Positions 41,724 to 50,236 of a stretch of 64,000 nucleotides of DNA are shown piece by piece. The translations under genes and the position numbers were made by a program. Source of the stretch: SIG78 sp036677805 (lineage in GTDB: Bacteria; Verrucomicrobiota; Lentisphaeria; Victivallales; Victivallaceae); NCBI GenBank assembly GCA_036677805.1, contig JAVBVS010000010.1, positions 1-64,000 on the forward strand, read 5' to 3'. The notes under the pieces are model-generated. The model saw only the letters and a list, made by a program, of their open reading frames with translations. It searched no databases and was not told where the DNA came from. The number at the start of each line of letters is the position of its first letter. Position 1 is the first letter of the stretch.

Positions 41724-44450
41724 ATGACGCGGTTGAACGTGCAAGAGACATCAGCGGAGGCATTGCCGAATATGGACGAAAACCCGACCGACCCCAATCC
41801 GGCCAATGCCGACGAAACCAGAGTCGCCGCCGGTTTGTCCGATGCCGAAGGCAATCGGGTATCGATCGAGGAGTTGAAGGAGCTGATGAGCATCGCTCCC
41901 GACAACACGATCGGTCAGATGGCCAATATGACGACCATCGGCGTCGGCGGCATCGGTACGGTTTTTTCCGCGCACGAGCCGGTGCTCAACCGGGAAATCG
42001 CCATCAAAATTCTGCGCCCGACCTACCGCGACCGGTTGGATTTCGTGGCCAGTTTCATCCGTGAAGCGCGGATTACCGCCCAGATCGACCATCCGAACGT
42101 AATTCCGGTGCACCGGCTGGGCGTCTTCGACGATGCCGGAGCCTACTTCACCATGAAGCGGGTGGTGGGGGTTACGCTGTCGCATATTCTGCGCGAACTT
42201 CATTCCGGCAACGCCGAGTGGCAGCGGCGCTACTCCCGCAACCGGCTGCTCGAAATTTTCATCTCCGTCTGCAACGGCGTGGCCTTCGCCCACAGCAAGG
42301 GCATCATCCACCGCGACCTCAAACCGTCCAACATCATGATCGGGGATTACGGGGAGGTGTTCATTGTGGACTGGGGACTGGCGCTTTACCGGGAAGAGAA
42401 CGACAGTTCCCACCACGCCCGCAAGATCGAGCTTGGCGAACTGCCGGAGCAGCTTCAGCCCCCAAGCTCCGGAGACGACTCCACCACCAAAGTCAGCGGC
42501 ACCCCGGCATTCATGGCGCCGGAGCAGGTTTCCGGACGCGACGATATCCTGACCGAACAGACCGACGTCTATGCGCTGGGCGCAATCCTGTATTCCATCC
42601 TGACCTGGGAACAGTCGCCGTACGCCAGCGGCATCTCGATGCCGCAGCTGATGGAGCAGGTGGCGCGGCAGAAATTCATGCGCCCGCGGCGGCGCGCGCC
42701 GCGACGCAAAATCCCCTATGAACTCGAGGCCATCTGTCTCAAAGCGATGGCCGGCAAGAAGACCAGGCGCTATTCTTCGGTGCGGGCATTGCTCAATGAC
42801 GTCCGTAATTATCTCGACAAATATCCGGTCAGCGCCTATTCGCCATTGCTCTGGTACCGGATTTACAAATTGATCCGGCGGCGGCCGCTGGTGCCGATCA
42901 CGCTGCTGGTGGCCGCGTTGTCGGTGGGCGGCTGGATCGGCACCGAAGCTTTGAAAAATCGCCTCGACGCCCGCTCGCTGCTGAACGTGGCGCTGACCAC
43001 CATCAGTGAAGGCACGTCCGCCCGCAATCTGGCGCTGTCGACCCGGCAGAAGCTCAATGATTATTATGCCGAATCGGGCAATACCGATACGATCGGCACC
43101 GCCAGCGATCTGCGCAGCCGCTTCAACCGGGCGCGCGACGAATTTGAGATCACCTGCAACAACGCCTGGGAACTGCTGATCCAGATCGTGCGGCTCTACG
43201 GCAATCTGAATGTCGCCGGTCCGGTAATGGCCGAGCTTTTGACCAACCAGATGGATTTCGCTTTCGCCACCGGCAACTATCCGATGGTCGACCGCATTGC
43301 CAACCGCATCCGCCGTCAGCCCGCCGGCGTGGTGCGCCAATTGTATGAATACTCGCCCCAGCTCGGGCGGCAGATGACGATCATCGAGCATAACCGGGGC
43401 GACCTGGAGCTGCAAACCGACGTGCCCGGTTTGCAGGCAACCGCGAGTTTTCAGGGTCCCATCGATTCCGCCGGCCGGCGTGCCCGCGTGGTACAAGGGC
43501 CCGGAGAAAATGCGCCGCCGCGCGAAGACAATCCGACCCCGCTGGCGCCCTCACCCTCCATGACCACCCTGCCCGCCGGACAGTACTGGATCACGCTGAC
43601 GTTGCCGGATTCGCTTGCCGCACCGCAGAAAAAACTCTACTTTCCGGTCACGGTGCGGCGCGGTGAAACCGAGACCATCCGGCTGAATATTCCCCGGCAC
43701 TGGCCGCACGGAACCGTCTATATTCCGGGCGGCGGCTTCATTTTCGGCAACCGCACCTTCGACGATCAGTCGGCCCGGACCGTACTGGACGGCTTTTTCA
43801 TCAGCATCTACGAGGTAACCTTCCAGGAATATCTCGAATTCTGGAATGCGCTGGATTCCGCCGAACTGAAGGAACGCTACCGGGCTTACGCCGCCGACAC
43901 CAACGGCGGCCGCGGGATGCGCCCGCTCTGGAGCGACGCGGGAGTGCTCAGCGAGCCGTATCAGCCGGCGATGCCGGTGGTCGGGATTTCCGGTCAGGCG
44001 GCGGAAGCCTATTGCCGTTACCTGAGCCGCAGGATCGGCCTGCCCTGTCGTTTGCCCACGGTGCTGGAGTGGGAAAAAGCCGCGCGCGGCGTGGACGGCC
44101 GCGAATACGTCTGGGGCAACGATTATCAGCCGGGGCTGGCCAATATTCAAGACCGCGCCAGGTCCGCCTCCGGTCCGGAACCGCATGCGGTTCCGGGCGG
44201 CGGCTATCCGAAAGACGTCAGCATTTACGGGGTTCACGATCTGGCCGGCAATGTCCGGGAGTTGGTGACCAATCCGAACAACGAACAATACTTCAGCGTC
44301 AAAGGTTCGAGCTTCGCCGCCTCGCCGCGGTTTGCCCGCATCCCGGAAAATACTTACGCCTACCCCGGATTGTCAGATATCGGCTTCCGTTATGTCGTCG
44401 AATTGCCCCCGCAGCCGGTCTCAACCATCGCCGCGACGCCAACGCCCTGA
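41724..44450 (+). CDS. Ser/Thr protein kinase fused to a formylglycine-enzyme (SUMF1)-like domain
   Basis: 908 residues; ATG 41772 (MDENPTDPN, with GGAGG upstream) is an equally good start. The kinase (~65-360) has GVGGIGTVFSA, AIKIL (Lys), HRDLKPSN from residue 196, VDWGLAL in place of DFG (as in many bacterial kinases) and GTPAFMAPEQ. A membrane helix (PLVPITLLVAALSVGGWIG, ~390-410) precedes an extracytoplasmic stalk. The C-terminal FGE-sulfatase domain has VYIPGGGFIFGN, EVTFQEYLEFW, PVVGISGQAAEAYCRYL, RLPTVLEWEKAARG, DLAGNVRELV and DIGFRYVVEL. The copper cysteines of true FGE are not evident, so it is more likely a sensor or binding domain. Confidence 0.88.
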   Translation: MTRLNVQETSAEALPNMDENPTDPNPANADETRVAAGLSDAEGNRVSIEELKELMSIAPDNTIGQMANMTTIGVGGIGTVFSAHEPVLNREIAIKILRPTYRDRLDFVASFIREARITAQIDHPNVIPVHRLGVFDDAGAYFTMKRVVGVTLSHILRELHSGNAEWQRRYSRNRLLEIFISVCNGVAFAHSKGIIHRDLKPSNIMIGDYGEVFIVDWGLALYREENDSSHHARKIELGELPEQLQPPSSGDDSTTKVSGTPAFMAPEQVSGRDDILTEQTDVYALGAILYSILTWEQSPYASGISMPQLMEQVARQKFMRPRRRAPRRKIPYELEAICLKAMAGKKTRRYSSVRALLNDVRNYLDKYPVSAYSPLLWYRIYKLIRRRPLVPITLLVAALSVGGWIGTEALKNRLDARSLLNVALTTISEGTSARNLALSTRQKLNDYYAESGNTDTIGTASDLRSRFNRARDEFEITCNNAWELLIQIVRLYGNLNVAGPVMAELLTNQMDFAFATGNYPMVDRIANRIRRQPAGVVRQLYEYSPQLGRQMTIIEHNRGDLELQTDVPGLQATASFQGPIDSAGRRARVVQGPGENAPPREDNPTPLAPSPSMTTLPAGQYWITLTLPDSLAAPQKKLYFPVTVRRGETETIRLNIPRHWPHGTVYIPGGGFIFGNRTFDDQSARTVLDGFFISIYEVTFQEYLEFWNALDSAELKERYRAYAADTNGGRGMRPLWSDAGVLSEPYQPAMPVVGISGQAAEAYCRYLSRRIGLPCRLPTVLEWEKAARGVDGREYVWGNDYQPGLANIQDRARSASGPEPHAVPGGGYPKDVSIYGVHDLAGNVRELVTNPNNEQYFSVKGSSFAASPRFARIPENTYAYPGLSDIGFRYVVELPPQPVSTIAATPTP

Positions 44451-44480
44451 GCCATTGCCCGTCAATCGCCGGGTCCGGCC

Positions 44481-44858
44481 TCAAAATTCCAGTTCCGGGG
44501 ATTCGAACCGCAAGCGGGCATTGAATATTTCCGCATAGAGCCGCCGGATATCGGGTTCCTCCAGTCCCAGAAAATTATAGATCAAGGCAATCTGCCGCCG
44601 GTTCAGCTTGATCCGACCGCTTTTGATCTGGGAAATCGCCGCCGGAGTCACCCCCAGCAACCGGGCCAGATCCTTCTGGCGCAACTGCCGTGCCCGCAGA
44701 CCCGCCGCAATGATCCGCCAGCCGTTGACATGAGGGGGGAAGAGATTTCGCGGGGGGGCGCCATCCTCCGTCCGAAGGCAATCGCTTCTCCCGGTATTTT
44801 CCCCCGCTTCATACTGAGTTTCGCGTTTCTCCATACTGGCAACCTCCGACGCATTCAT
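44481..44858 (-). CDS. XRE-family helix-turn-helix regulator
   Basis: 125 residues from ATG 44858 (GGGAG ten bases upstream); a TTG start at 44885 is the longer option. The first ~50 residues are low in order. The Cro/CI-type HTH is RQLRQKDLARLLGVTPAAISQIKSG. The tail (RRLYAEIFNARLRFESPELEF) may dimerise. It is divergent from the regulator at 45165 and shares the AT-rich region with the twin palindromes, so it may control both. Confidence 0.8.
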   Translation of the reverse strand: MNASEVASMEKRETQYEAGENTGRSDCLRTEDGAPPRNLFPPHVNGWRIIAAGLRARQLRQKDLARLLGVTPAAISQIKSGRIKLNRRQIALIYNFLGLEEPDIRRLYAEIFNARLRFESPELEF

Positions 44859-44999
44859 GACTCCGGCACTCCCTTCCATTGACAATAGCGATTTTGATAT
44901 ATACTATACACGAAATGTTTAATGTTTTATTAACTTTTAAAAAAAAATTTTAATTTTTCCGATTTTCCAGTTGCAATTTTGCAATGTTAGGTATATTTT

Positions 45000-45126
45000 T
45001 TAAGCAATTGCTTAATTTTCTGTCAATATGCCGAGTCTGCGCCGGAGCATATGGACATATTGTTTCCGGGTTTCTACTTAATTTCGAGTTGGAATAATAA
45101 AACAATAAAATTAAGCAAATGCTTTA
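45000..45126. promoter_or_regulatory. Twin palindromic operators in AT-rich divergent region
   Basis: A perfect 16-base palindrome TTAAGCAATTGCTTAA at 45000-45015 and a near copy TTAAGCAAATGCTTTA at 45111-45126 (two changes), 111 bases apart. The second ends 38 bases before the ATG at 45165. The surrounding 44886-45134 is strikingly AT-rich for this genome. The likely binders are the flanking HTH proteins. No unambiguous -35/-10 pair was found. Confidence 0.6.
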
Positions 45127-45164
45127 TATGAATAATGAATCCAATATGGAAGGAGTCGGTCGAT

Positions 45165-45785
45165 ATGGAGAACTGTTACGGCCAATATGCCGCATCACAC
45201 TCAGAAAAATGCCGGAAATGCCGCATGGTCCGCTGGTGCAGAGAGGCCGGAGATCCCTCGCTGCTGCGCGACGACATGGGCAGTTACGATGAGAGTTTTC
45301 AGGATGACGCCACGCGGGAACAGGCGGAAGCAATTCGCCAGGCGCGGCTGCGCAAGTTCAGAGGGGAGGCGTTGCGGTATTCCCGCAACGATCTGCTGGA
45401 AGTGATCGTCTACATGCTGGATCTTGATCCGCTGGCGCTGGAGCTGCTGAGCGCCAAGATCAACGATCCGGATATTTCGCTGTCGGAAATCGCCCGACGC
45501 CGCAATACCTCGCGGCAGGCGGTCCAACAGGCGCTGCAACGGAAATGTCGTGAAAACCCGGAACTGGCGCGGCTGCTCAACAACCGCGAACAGAAACGCC
45601 GGAAACGCAAACAACCAACATTCATGGAGGTCGTATGTCAAATTCGCCGTCAAGTGTCAGCAATGAACTCGAAAAAGCCCGGGTCAGACTCGAACTGCTA
45701 CAGGAGCTTGAGCTCCTGGAATCGGAATTTCGACTTATCGAAAATGAATATTCTCAAAGGAAGCGTCATCTTGCCGAACGCTTGA
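45165..45785 (+). CDS. Cys-rich HTH protein
   Basis: 206 residues from ATG 45165, selected by AAGGAG nine bases upstream; the frame extends 10 codons earlier. The N-terminus has a possible zinc knuckle (CRKCRMVRWC). A helical region with an HTH follows (SLSEIARRRNTSRQAVQQALQRK, sigma- or resolvase-like). The last ~60 residues after the basic patch RRKRKQP lie in a region also used by another frame and look less protein-like. Probably a DNA-binding regulator; not recognised further. Co-transcribed with the 56-residue gene that overlaps it. Confidence 0.65.
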   Translation: MENCYGQYAASHSEKCRKCRMVRWCREAGDPSLLRDDMGSYDESFQDDATREQAEAIRQARLRKFRGEALRYSRNDLLEVIVYMLDLDPLALELLSAKINDPDISLSEIARRRNTSRQAVQQALQRKCRENPELARLLNNREQKRRKRKQPTFMEVVCQIRRQVSAMNSKKPGSDSNCYRSLSSWNRNFDLSKMNILKGSVILPNA

Positions 45786-45805
45786 GCGCATTGGGCGGCA
45801 ACTGA
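45635..45805 (+). CDS. 56-residue coiled-coil protein overlapping the upstream HTH gene
   Basis: 56 residues in the +1-shifted frame, with GGAGG four bases before ATG 45635. It begins MSNSPSSVSNELEKARVR and continues as one charged helix (LELLQELELLESEFRLIENEY) up to GGN. It overlaps the HTH gene by 151 bases and is followed 18 bases later by a strong terminator. The Shine-Dalgarno and heptad pattern argue for a real gene. It may be the partner or regulator of the upstream protein. Confidence 0.6.
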   Translation: MSNSPSSVSNELEKARVRLELLQELELLESEFRLIENEYSQRKRHLAERLSALGGN

Positions 45806-45823
45806 ATTTGTCTTTGCCCGGAA

Positions 45824-45867
45824 CCGGCGGCGGAATGGATATCGTCCCATTCCGCCGCCGGATTTTT
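45824..45867 (+). terminator. Strong Rho-independent terminator
   Basis: Perfect 15-base stem CCGGCGGCGGAATGG / CCATTCCGCCGCCGG with an 8-base loop, followed by ATTTTT. Ends the HTH plus 56-residue operon. Confidence 0.92.
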
Positions 45868-46032
45868 GCGATTCTCTCCATCGAATCACCATTCCATAGC
45901 CATAACGTTTTTCCGCAATCCGGCTTCCCGGCGGACGCCAAGATTCCATACTCATCCATTCCAATCCCCGGAAAAAGCCGAAACTTATCTATCTTTTCCG
46001 ATGAAAATGTCCCGACGCAGCACCGGACGCTC
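45868..46032. other. Intergenic stretch with no recognised gene
   Basis: From the terminator at 45867 to the promoter at 46033 I see no ORF with start signals. A minus-frame fragment reads RIAEKRYGYGM, vaguely like the start of the protein at 1604-2035 (MAEKRYRSEM), too short to call. Confidence 0.5.
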
Positions 46033-46061
46033 TTGAAATCATCCCGATTTTCCGGTATACT
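46033..46061 (+). promoter_or_regulatory. Promoter of the polysaccharide utilisation operon
   Basis: -35 TTGAAA (46033-46038), 17-base spacer, -10 TATACT (46056-46061), 36 bases before the regulator ATG. Confidence 0.7.
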
Positions 46062-46097
46062 CATGAACAGCAACATTCCGCGAAAGGACTTTCAACG

Positions 46098-47165
46098 ATG
46101 GATTTGAACCGGGAACTCGATCGCAACGGCCAGGCGACCCTGCGCACCCAGATCGCCGAAATTCTGAGTACGGAATTCGCCCGGCTGCCGCCCGGATCGC
46201 CGCTGCCCAGCGGTACCGAACTGCGGCAGCGCTTCCAGGTTGCCTACATGACCATCACCCATGCACTGGATGACCTGGTCTTGCGCAATGAAATCGTCCG
46301 CATCCACGGCAAGGGCACCTATACCGCCACCCGCGGTCCCCGGGTCATCTACTGCCTCACCCAATCGCCGGAAGCGGTTTCGGGCAACGCCGCACTGCTG
46401 CTCACCGGAGCGCTGCGCCAGGCGCGGGAACTCGACATCCGGCTGGTCACCCATCACGTATCGCTGACCGGACGCGGCGACGAAATCGACTGGACCAACA
46501 TGGAGCGGCTGCCGGAATATGCCGCGGTGATCGTGTGGGGCTTGTGGTATCATCGCGTCTTCGATTTCCTGAACCATCGTCACTGCCGGGTGGTGTATAT
46601 CGATCCCTACAATGAAATCGACGGCCTCGCCCGGCACAAAATCGAGGAATTCCATCGGCTGGTGATCTCCCGGGCGGCGGCAGTCGACGAAGCCGTCCGC
46701 CGTTTGCACGAAGCCGGGCGGCGCAAAATCTTCCTTTATCACCACGAACCCCACGAAGACAACACGGTCCGCGCCGGTTTCCGGGCGGCGCTCGCCAAAC
46801 ATCAGCTGGAGTTTTCCAGCAAACTCGAACTCTATTCGGCCAATACCTTCAATGACGCCTACCAGAATCTTCTGAGCATGAGCACCCGGGGCTACGTTTA
46901 CGATGCCGTGATCGCGCAGAAGCCGGTTCAGGCGCTCGGGTGCTTTCAGGCGCTGCGGCAATGCGGCATCCAGGTGCCGGAGGATATTTCGCTGGTCGCG
47001 CTGGAGGACGAACCGCAGTTGTCCACCCATCCGATCGGCATCACCGTGATCGATCCCAACCTTGAGGGCGCCGGCGCGGAAGCGGTCCGGGTGCTCGCGG
47101 CCAACGGCCGGGAACGGGTCGAGAAACAGATTGCCTTCAAACTCATTAACCGACATTCCATCTAA
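46098..47165 (+). CDS. GntR-family regulator with LacI-type sensor domain
   Basis: 355 residues. The winged helix (TLRTQIAEILSTEFARLPPGSPLPSGTELRQRF and ITHALDDLVLRNEIVRIHGKGTY) is joined to a periplasmic-binding-protein-like domain (GYVYDAVIAQKPVQALGCFQAL, VPEDISLVALEDEP), the AraR arrangement. It should repress or activate sugar genes on ligand binding. AAAGGA precedes ATG 46098. It is the first gene of a run of six with gaps under 35 bases that ends at the terminator 55033-55068. Confidence 0.9.
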   Translation: MDLNRELDRNGQATLRTQIAEILSTEFARLPPGSPLPSGTELRQRFQVAYMTITHALDDLVLRNEIVRIHGKGTYTATRGPRVIYCLTQSPEAVSGNAALLLTGALRQARELDIRLVTHHVSLTGRGDEIDWTNMERLPEYAAVIVWGLWYHRVFDFLNHRHCRVVYIDPYNEIDGLARHKIEEFHRLVISRAAAVDEAVRRLHEAGRRKIFLYHHEPHEDNTVRAGFRAALAKHQLEFSSKLELYSANTFNDAYQNLLSMSTRGYVYDAVIAQKPVQALGCFQALRQCGIQVPEDISLVALEDEPQLSTHPIGITVIDPNLEGAGAEAVRVLAANGRERVEKQIAFKLINRHSI

Positions 47166-47185
47166 TTCAATATCAGGAGTTTCCC

Positions 47186-49288
47186 ATGCCTTCCGAAACC
47201 TTGTTCCCGATCCCGCGCCCCAAACAAATGCACCAGCGACCCGATGCATTGAATATATCGGGTTTTAAAGCGCAGTCATCCGCCGTCATACCCGAATCGG
47301 CAGTGGTCCGGACGGAGCTCCGCCGCCTCTTCGGCAACCATCAGGGCGCGCTTTTGTCGCTAGATTGCCGGGCGGGCGCGATAATCGCGCCGCGGGTTCC
47401 GGAGCAGGCCTATCGGCTCACCGTAACCTCCGACGGCATCGCCATCGCCGCCAATACCGCAATCGGCCTGCTTTATGCACTGCAGACGCTGCGCCAGCTG
47501 AAAATCGCGCCGGGGGTTTTTCGCTGTGCGGAAATTTTCGATTATCCCGACGTCGAACTGCGCATCGCCGCCCGTCCGTTGCTGTGCGGCGAAAGCGGAC
47601 GCAATGCGCTGGAATGGGGCGATGGCCGCAGCGCCCGCCTCGCCCGCTGGCGGCGGGAAATCGATTTTGCACTTCAATGTCGCTACAACGGCATCTTCGC
47701 CCACGGTTTCGATTGGAACACCCGGGTTTATCCCGGCTTCGCCCGCGATATGCGCCAACTGAACCGTTATGCCCGGCAGCGCGGCGTCAAACTGATCTTC
47801 GGCGGCTACGGCATCGGCGTCGGCGGCTGGGGCGGAGAGGCTTATCTCGGCGAAGCGCACAATTTTCTGAAAGGCGCGGGCCACCGTTATCATCAGGACT
47901 ATCCCTGCTCGCAGAACAATCCGGCCAAGCCGGAAACCGCCTACAACGGCACCTGCCGCAGCAATCCGGAGCTGCGTCAGGCCAAAATCGCCGAAATCGC
48001 CGCCTTCATCCGAGCGGTCGAGCCGGGAGCGCTCTACCTCCATCACGAAGACCTGTCCGACTGGCAGGAAAGCCTCGACAATTTCTGGCTCAAGCGCTGT
48101 CCCGCCTGCCGGGCCAAATGGCCGGACGACCGGATGGAATCCGTTACCGGCGGCGCCGGAGCAATCGCCGACAGCTATGATGTGCCTGGTGAAGCCCGGG
48201 CGCTGGTCCGCAAACGCGATTACGATGCGGCCGAAGATTGTACGCTGTTGCTGACCTCGCCGTGCTACGGTCAATTCGATCAGGATGACGCAACCTGGGA
48301 AAAGTTGCAGGCCTTGTGGATCAATGTGGCAAAAAGTATGAAGTTCCAGCGCCATGTCGGCTTGACGTTGCGGGAACAGCTCGCCGACGCCGACGGGAGA
48401 TTGCGGTTCGCCGATCTGGCCGAAAAAATCCGGGCCGCCGGCTGCCACCAGAAGTTGTTTGTTTTCGCCGTCGGCGGAGGAGCGTTGTATGGCGACAACG
48501 CCCCCTTTTCTTCCATGCCGGAATTCAATTCCTATTTTTCCGGCGCCGGAGCATTGTTCAATTTTTCGGGCGTACTGTTTCAGCGGCCCCAGCAGCTGTT
48601 CAACAGCGAATGCTGCTGGAATCTCGAACCCGGTCCGCACAGCGAAACCCTCGCCATCGATCCCGACCGGAAAGCTGCGGCGGACCGCTATACGCAGATG
48701 GCGGGACGGCGCCAGCTGCTCGAACCGCGCCACGCCGCGGCCGACGGCTGGCTGGCGCAGGCCTGCCGCCGGATTTACGGAAACAAGGCCGGAGACGCCA
48801 TATTCCGTTATCAGCTGCTGCGGACCGCGCACGGCGACTATCCGCTGAGTGTGCTTTATATGCACCTGACCATGGAAAAACCCTGGAAAAAGTTGACCGA
48901 ATCGCCCGATCCGCGTCCGGGGGAAACCCTGCGCCGCCGGGTCAAAAGTTTTGCCGACGAATGCGACCGCTGGCGGGAACTGGCGGCAGCAACCGGCGAA
49001 GGCAAGGCGCTGATCGACGAAGCGATCCGGCATCTGCGCGCTGACTGGAAAAGAACCGAACTGATCCGGCAGAGCCGTCAGCTGGAAATCGGCCAAACCG
49101 TCGCCATGCTGATGGCCGAGCTCTGGGCGCGCCGCGCCGGCACCGCACCCGTACTCAAAGCGCCCCGCCGCCAATTGGCGGAACTGCGCCGGCTGATCGC
49201 AACGTTGCCTGCCGACTACCCGTCGCTTGCCGACGGCGATGCCGCATTGTATGGAATGTACTGCGATAAAATCACGGAATTGCTTTGA
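47186..49288 (+). CDS. GH20b-domain protein with atypical barrel
   Basis: 700 residues, no signal peptide. Residues ~30-125 are a GH20b zincin-like domain (PEQAYRLTVTSDGIAIAANTAIGLLYALQTLRQL, then DYPDVELRIAARPLL). The following TIM-barrel region lacks the GH20 Asp-Glu pair; the corresponding place reads LYLHHEDLSDWQ, and CSQNNPAKPE and CPACRAKW precede and follow. The last ~200 residues are helical. Its activity is therefore uncertain: probably a hexosaminidase-related or DUF4838-like glycosidase. Begins 20 bases after the GntR gene. Confidence 0.7.
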   Translation: MPSETLFPIPRPKQMHQRPDALNISGFKAQSSAVIPESAVVRTELRRLFGNHQGALLSLDCRAGAIIAPRVPEQAYRLTVTSDGIAIAANTAIGLLYALQTLRQLKIAPGVFRCAEIFDYPDVELRIAARPLLCGESGRNALEWGDGRSARLARWRREIDFALQCRYNGIFAHGFDWNTRVYPGFARDMRQLNRYARQRGVKLIFGGYGIGVGGWGGEAYLGEAHNFLKGAGHRYHQDYPCSQNNPAKPETAYNGTCRSNPELRQAKIAEIAAFIRAVEPGALYLHHEDLSDWQESLDNFWLKRCPACRAKWPDDRMESVTGGAGAIADSYDVPGEARALVRKRDYDAAEDCTLLLTSPCYGQFDQDDATWEKLQALWINVAKSMKFQRHVGLTLREQLADADGRLRFADLAEKIRAAGCHQKLFVFAVGGGALYGDNAPFSSMPEFNSYFSGAGALFNFSGVLFQRPQQLFNSECCWNLEPGPHSETLAIDPDRKAAADRYTQMAGRRQLLEPRHAAADGWLAQACRRIYGNKAGDAIFRYQLLRTAHGDYPLSVLYMHLTMEKPWKKLTESPDPRPGETLRRRVKSFADECDRWRELAAATGEGKALIDEAIRHLRADWKRTELIRQSRQLEIGQTVAMLMAELWARRAGTAPVLKAPRRQLAELRRLIATLPADYPSLADGDAALYGMYCDKITELL

Positions 49289-49322
49289 CCACAACGATTT
49301 AAAACGCATGGAGAAAAGACCG

Positions 49323-50219
49323 ATGAATCACCGGAAACTGGGAGTTGTCCTGTTGCTGGCGGCGTTGACCGGAACCCTCGGCGCAGAAGAGGATGCCGCC
49401 CGGATCATCGCCGGACGGCGGGAGTTCCGCGAACTGTGCCGCCGCGACCCCGCGCGCATCGCCGACTATCGTGAAAATGCCGATCCGGAAATCCGGCGTT
49501 ACGCCTGGTACCGGCTGCTGACCGACGATACGCCGCAACGCGGCCACTGTCTCCAAGCGGCGCTGCAGGATAAGGACGACAGCATCCGGCTGTTCGCGGT
49601 GCGTGTTCTGGCGACGCTGCCCGATCCGGACCAGACCAACCACAAGCGACTGGCGGAAATGGCGCGCAGCGATGTCAATCCGGCGGTGCGTCAAGTCGCC
49701 GACGCCGCCAGCTGGCCCTTCGTCCGCCACACCGTGCTGCTGCGCGAAGACCCCAGTTGGGATCACGAGGTCAAAATCGTCCGGCGGTTTGAATTGCCGA
49801 ACGACCGGATTCAGTTCCGGACCGACCCGGACCGACGGGGGCATTTTGCAAACTGGTTCGCCGCCGACGGCGGCGACGCAGGCTGGCAGCCGGGCAGACT
49901 CGGATACTGGGAAGAGAACGGATTCGCCGATTACGACGGCATAGCCTGGTACCGCATCCGTTTCACCATGCCGGAAAAACCCGATTGCAACGCGGTCGAA
50001 ATTCATTTCGGCGCGGTTGACGAATCGGCCTGGGTCTGGCTCAACGGCGTTTATCTCGGCAGCCACGACGAAGGCGAATCCGGCTGGGACAAGCCGTTTG
50101 CACTGGATTGCCGCAAGGAGATCCGCTGGGGCGGCGAGAACGTCCTGGTCGTCCGAGTGCTTGACACCCGGCTCGGCGGCGGCATCTGGAAACCGATCGA
50201 AGTTGAAATTCTGCAATAA
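49323..50219 (+). CDS. Secreted HEAT-repeat + GH2-type jelly-roll protein
   Basis: 298 residues from ATG 49323, placed by GGAG nine bases upstream and by the signal peptide it then has (KLGVVLLLAALTGTLGAEE). Residues ~30-145 form helical repeats of HEAT type (DPEIRRYAWYRLL, DDSIRLFAVRVLATL, NPAVRQVADAAS). Residues ~165-298 are the sugar-binding jelly-roll of GH2 enzymes (DGIAWYRIRFTMPEK, AVDESAWVWLNGVYLGSH, NVLVVRVLDT), without a catalytic barrel. Likely an exported glycan-binding accessory. Confidence 0.75.
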   Translation: MNHRKLGVVLLLAALTGTLGAEEDAARIIAGRREFRELCRRDPARIADYRENADPEIRRYAWYRLLTDDTPQRGHCLQAALQDKDDSIRLFAVRVLATLPDPDQTNHKRLAEMARSDVNPAVRQVADAASWPFVRHTVLLREDPSWDHEVKIVRRFELPNDRIQFRTDPDRRGHFANWFAADGGDAGWQPGRLGYWEENGFADYDGIAWYRIRFTMPEKPDCNAVEIHFGAVDESAWVWLNGVYLGSHDEGESGWDKPFALDCRKEIRWGGENVLVVRVLDTRLGGGIWKPIEVEILQ

Positions 50220-50236
50220 TCACCCGGAGAACAACC

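Noticed and set aside
41724..44450. Functional formylglycine-generating enzyme in the kinase C-terminus
   Set aside because: The active-site cysteines of true FGE are not seen and no sulfatase is nearby; a sensor or binding role fits better.
45870..45964. Possible remnant of a terminase-like gene (AEKRY match on the minus strand)
   Set aside because: Only about five residues match the protein at 1604-2035, and there is no continuation.
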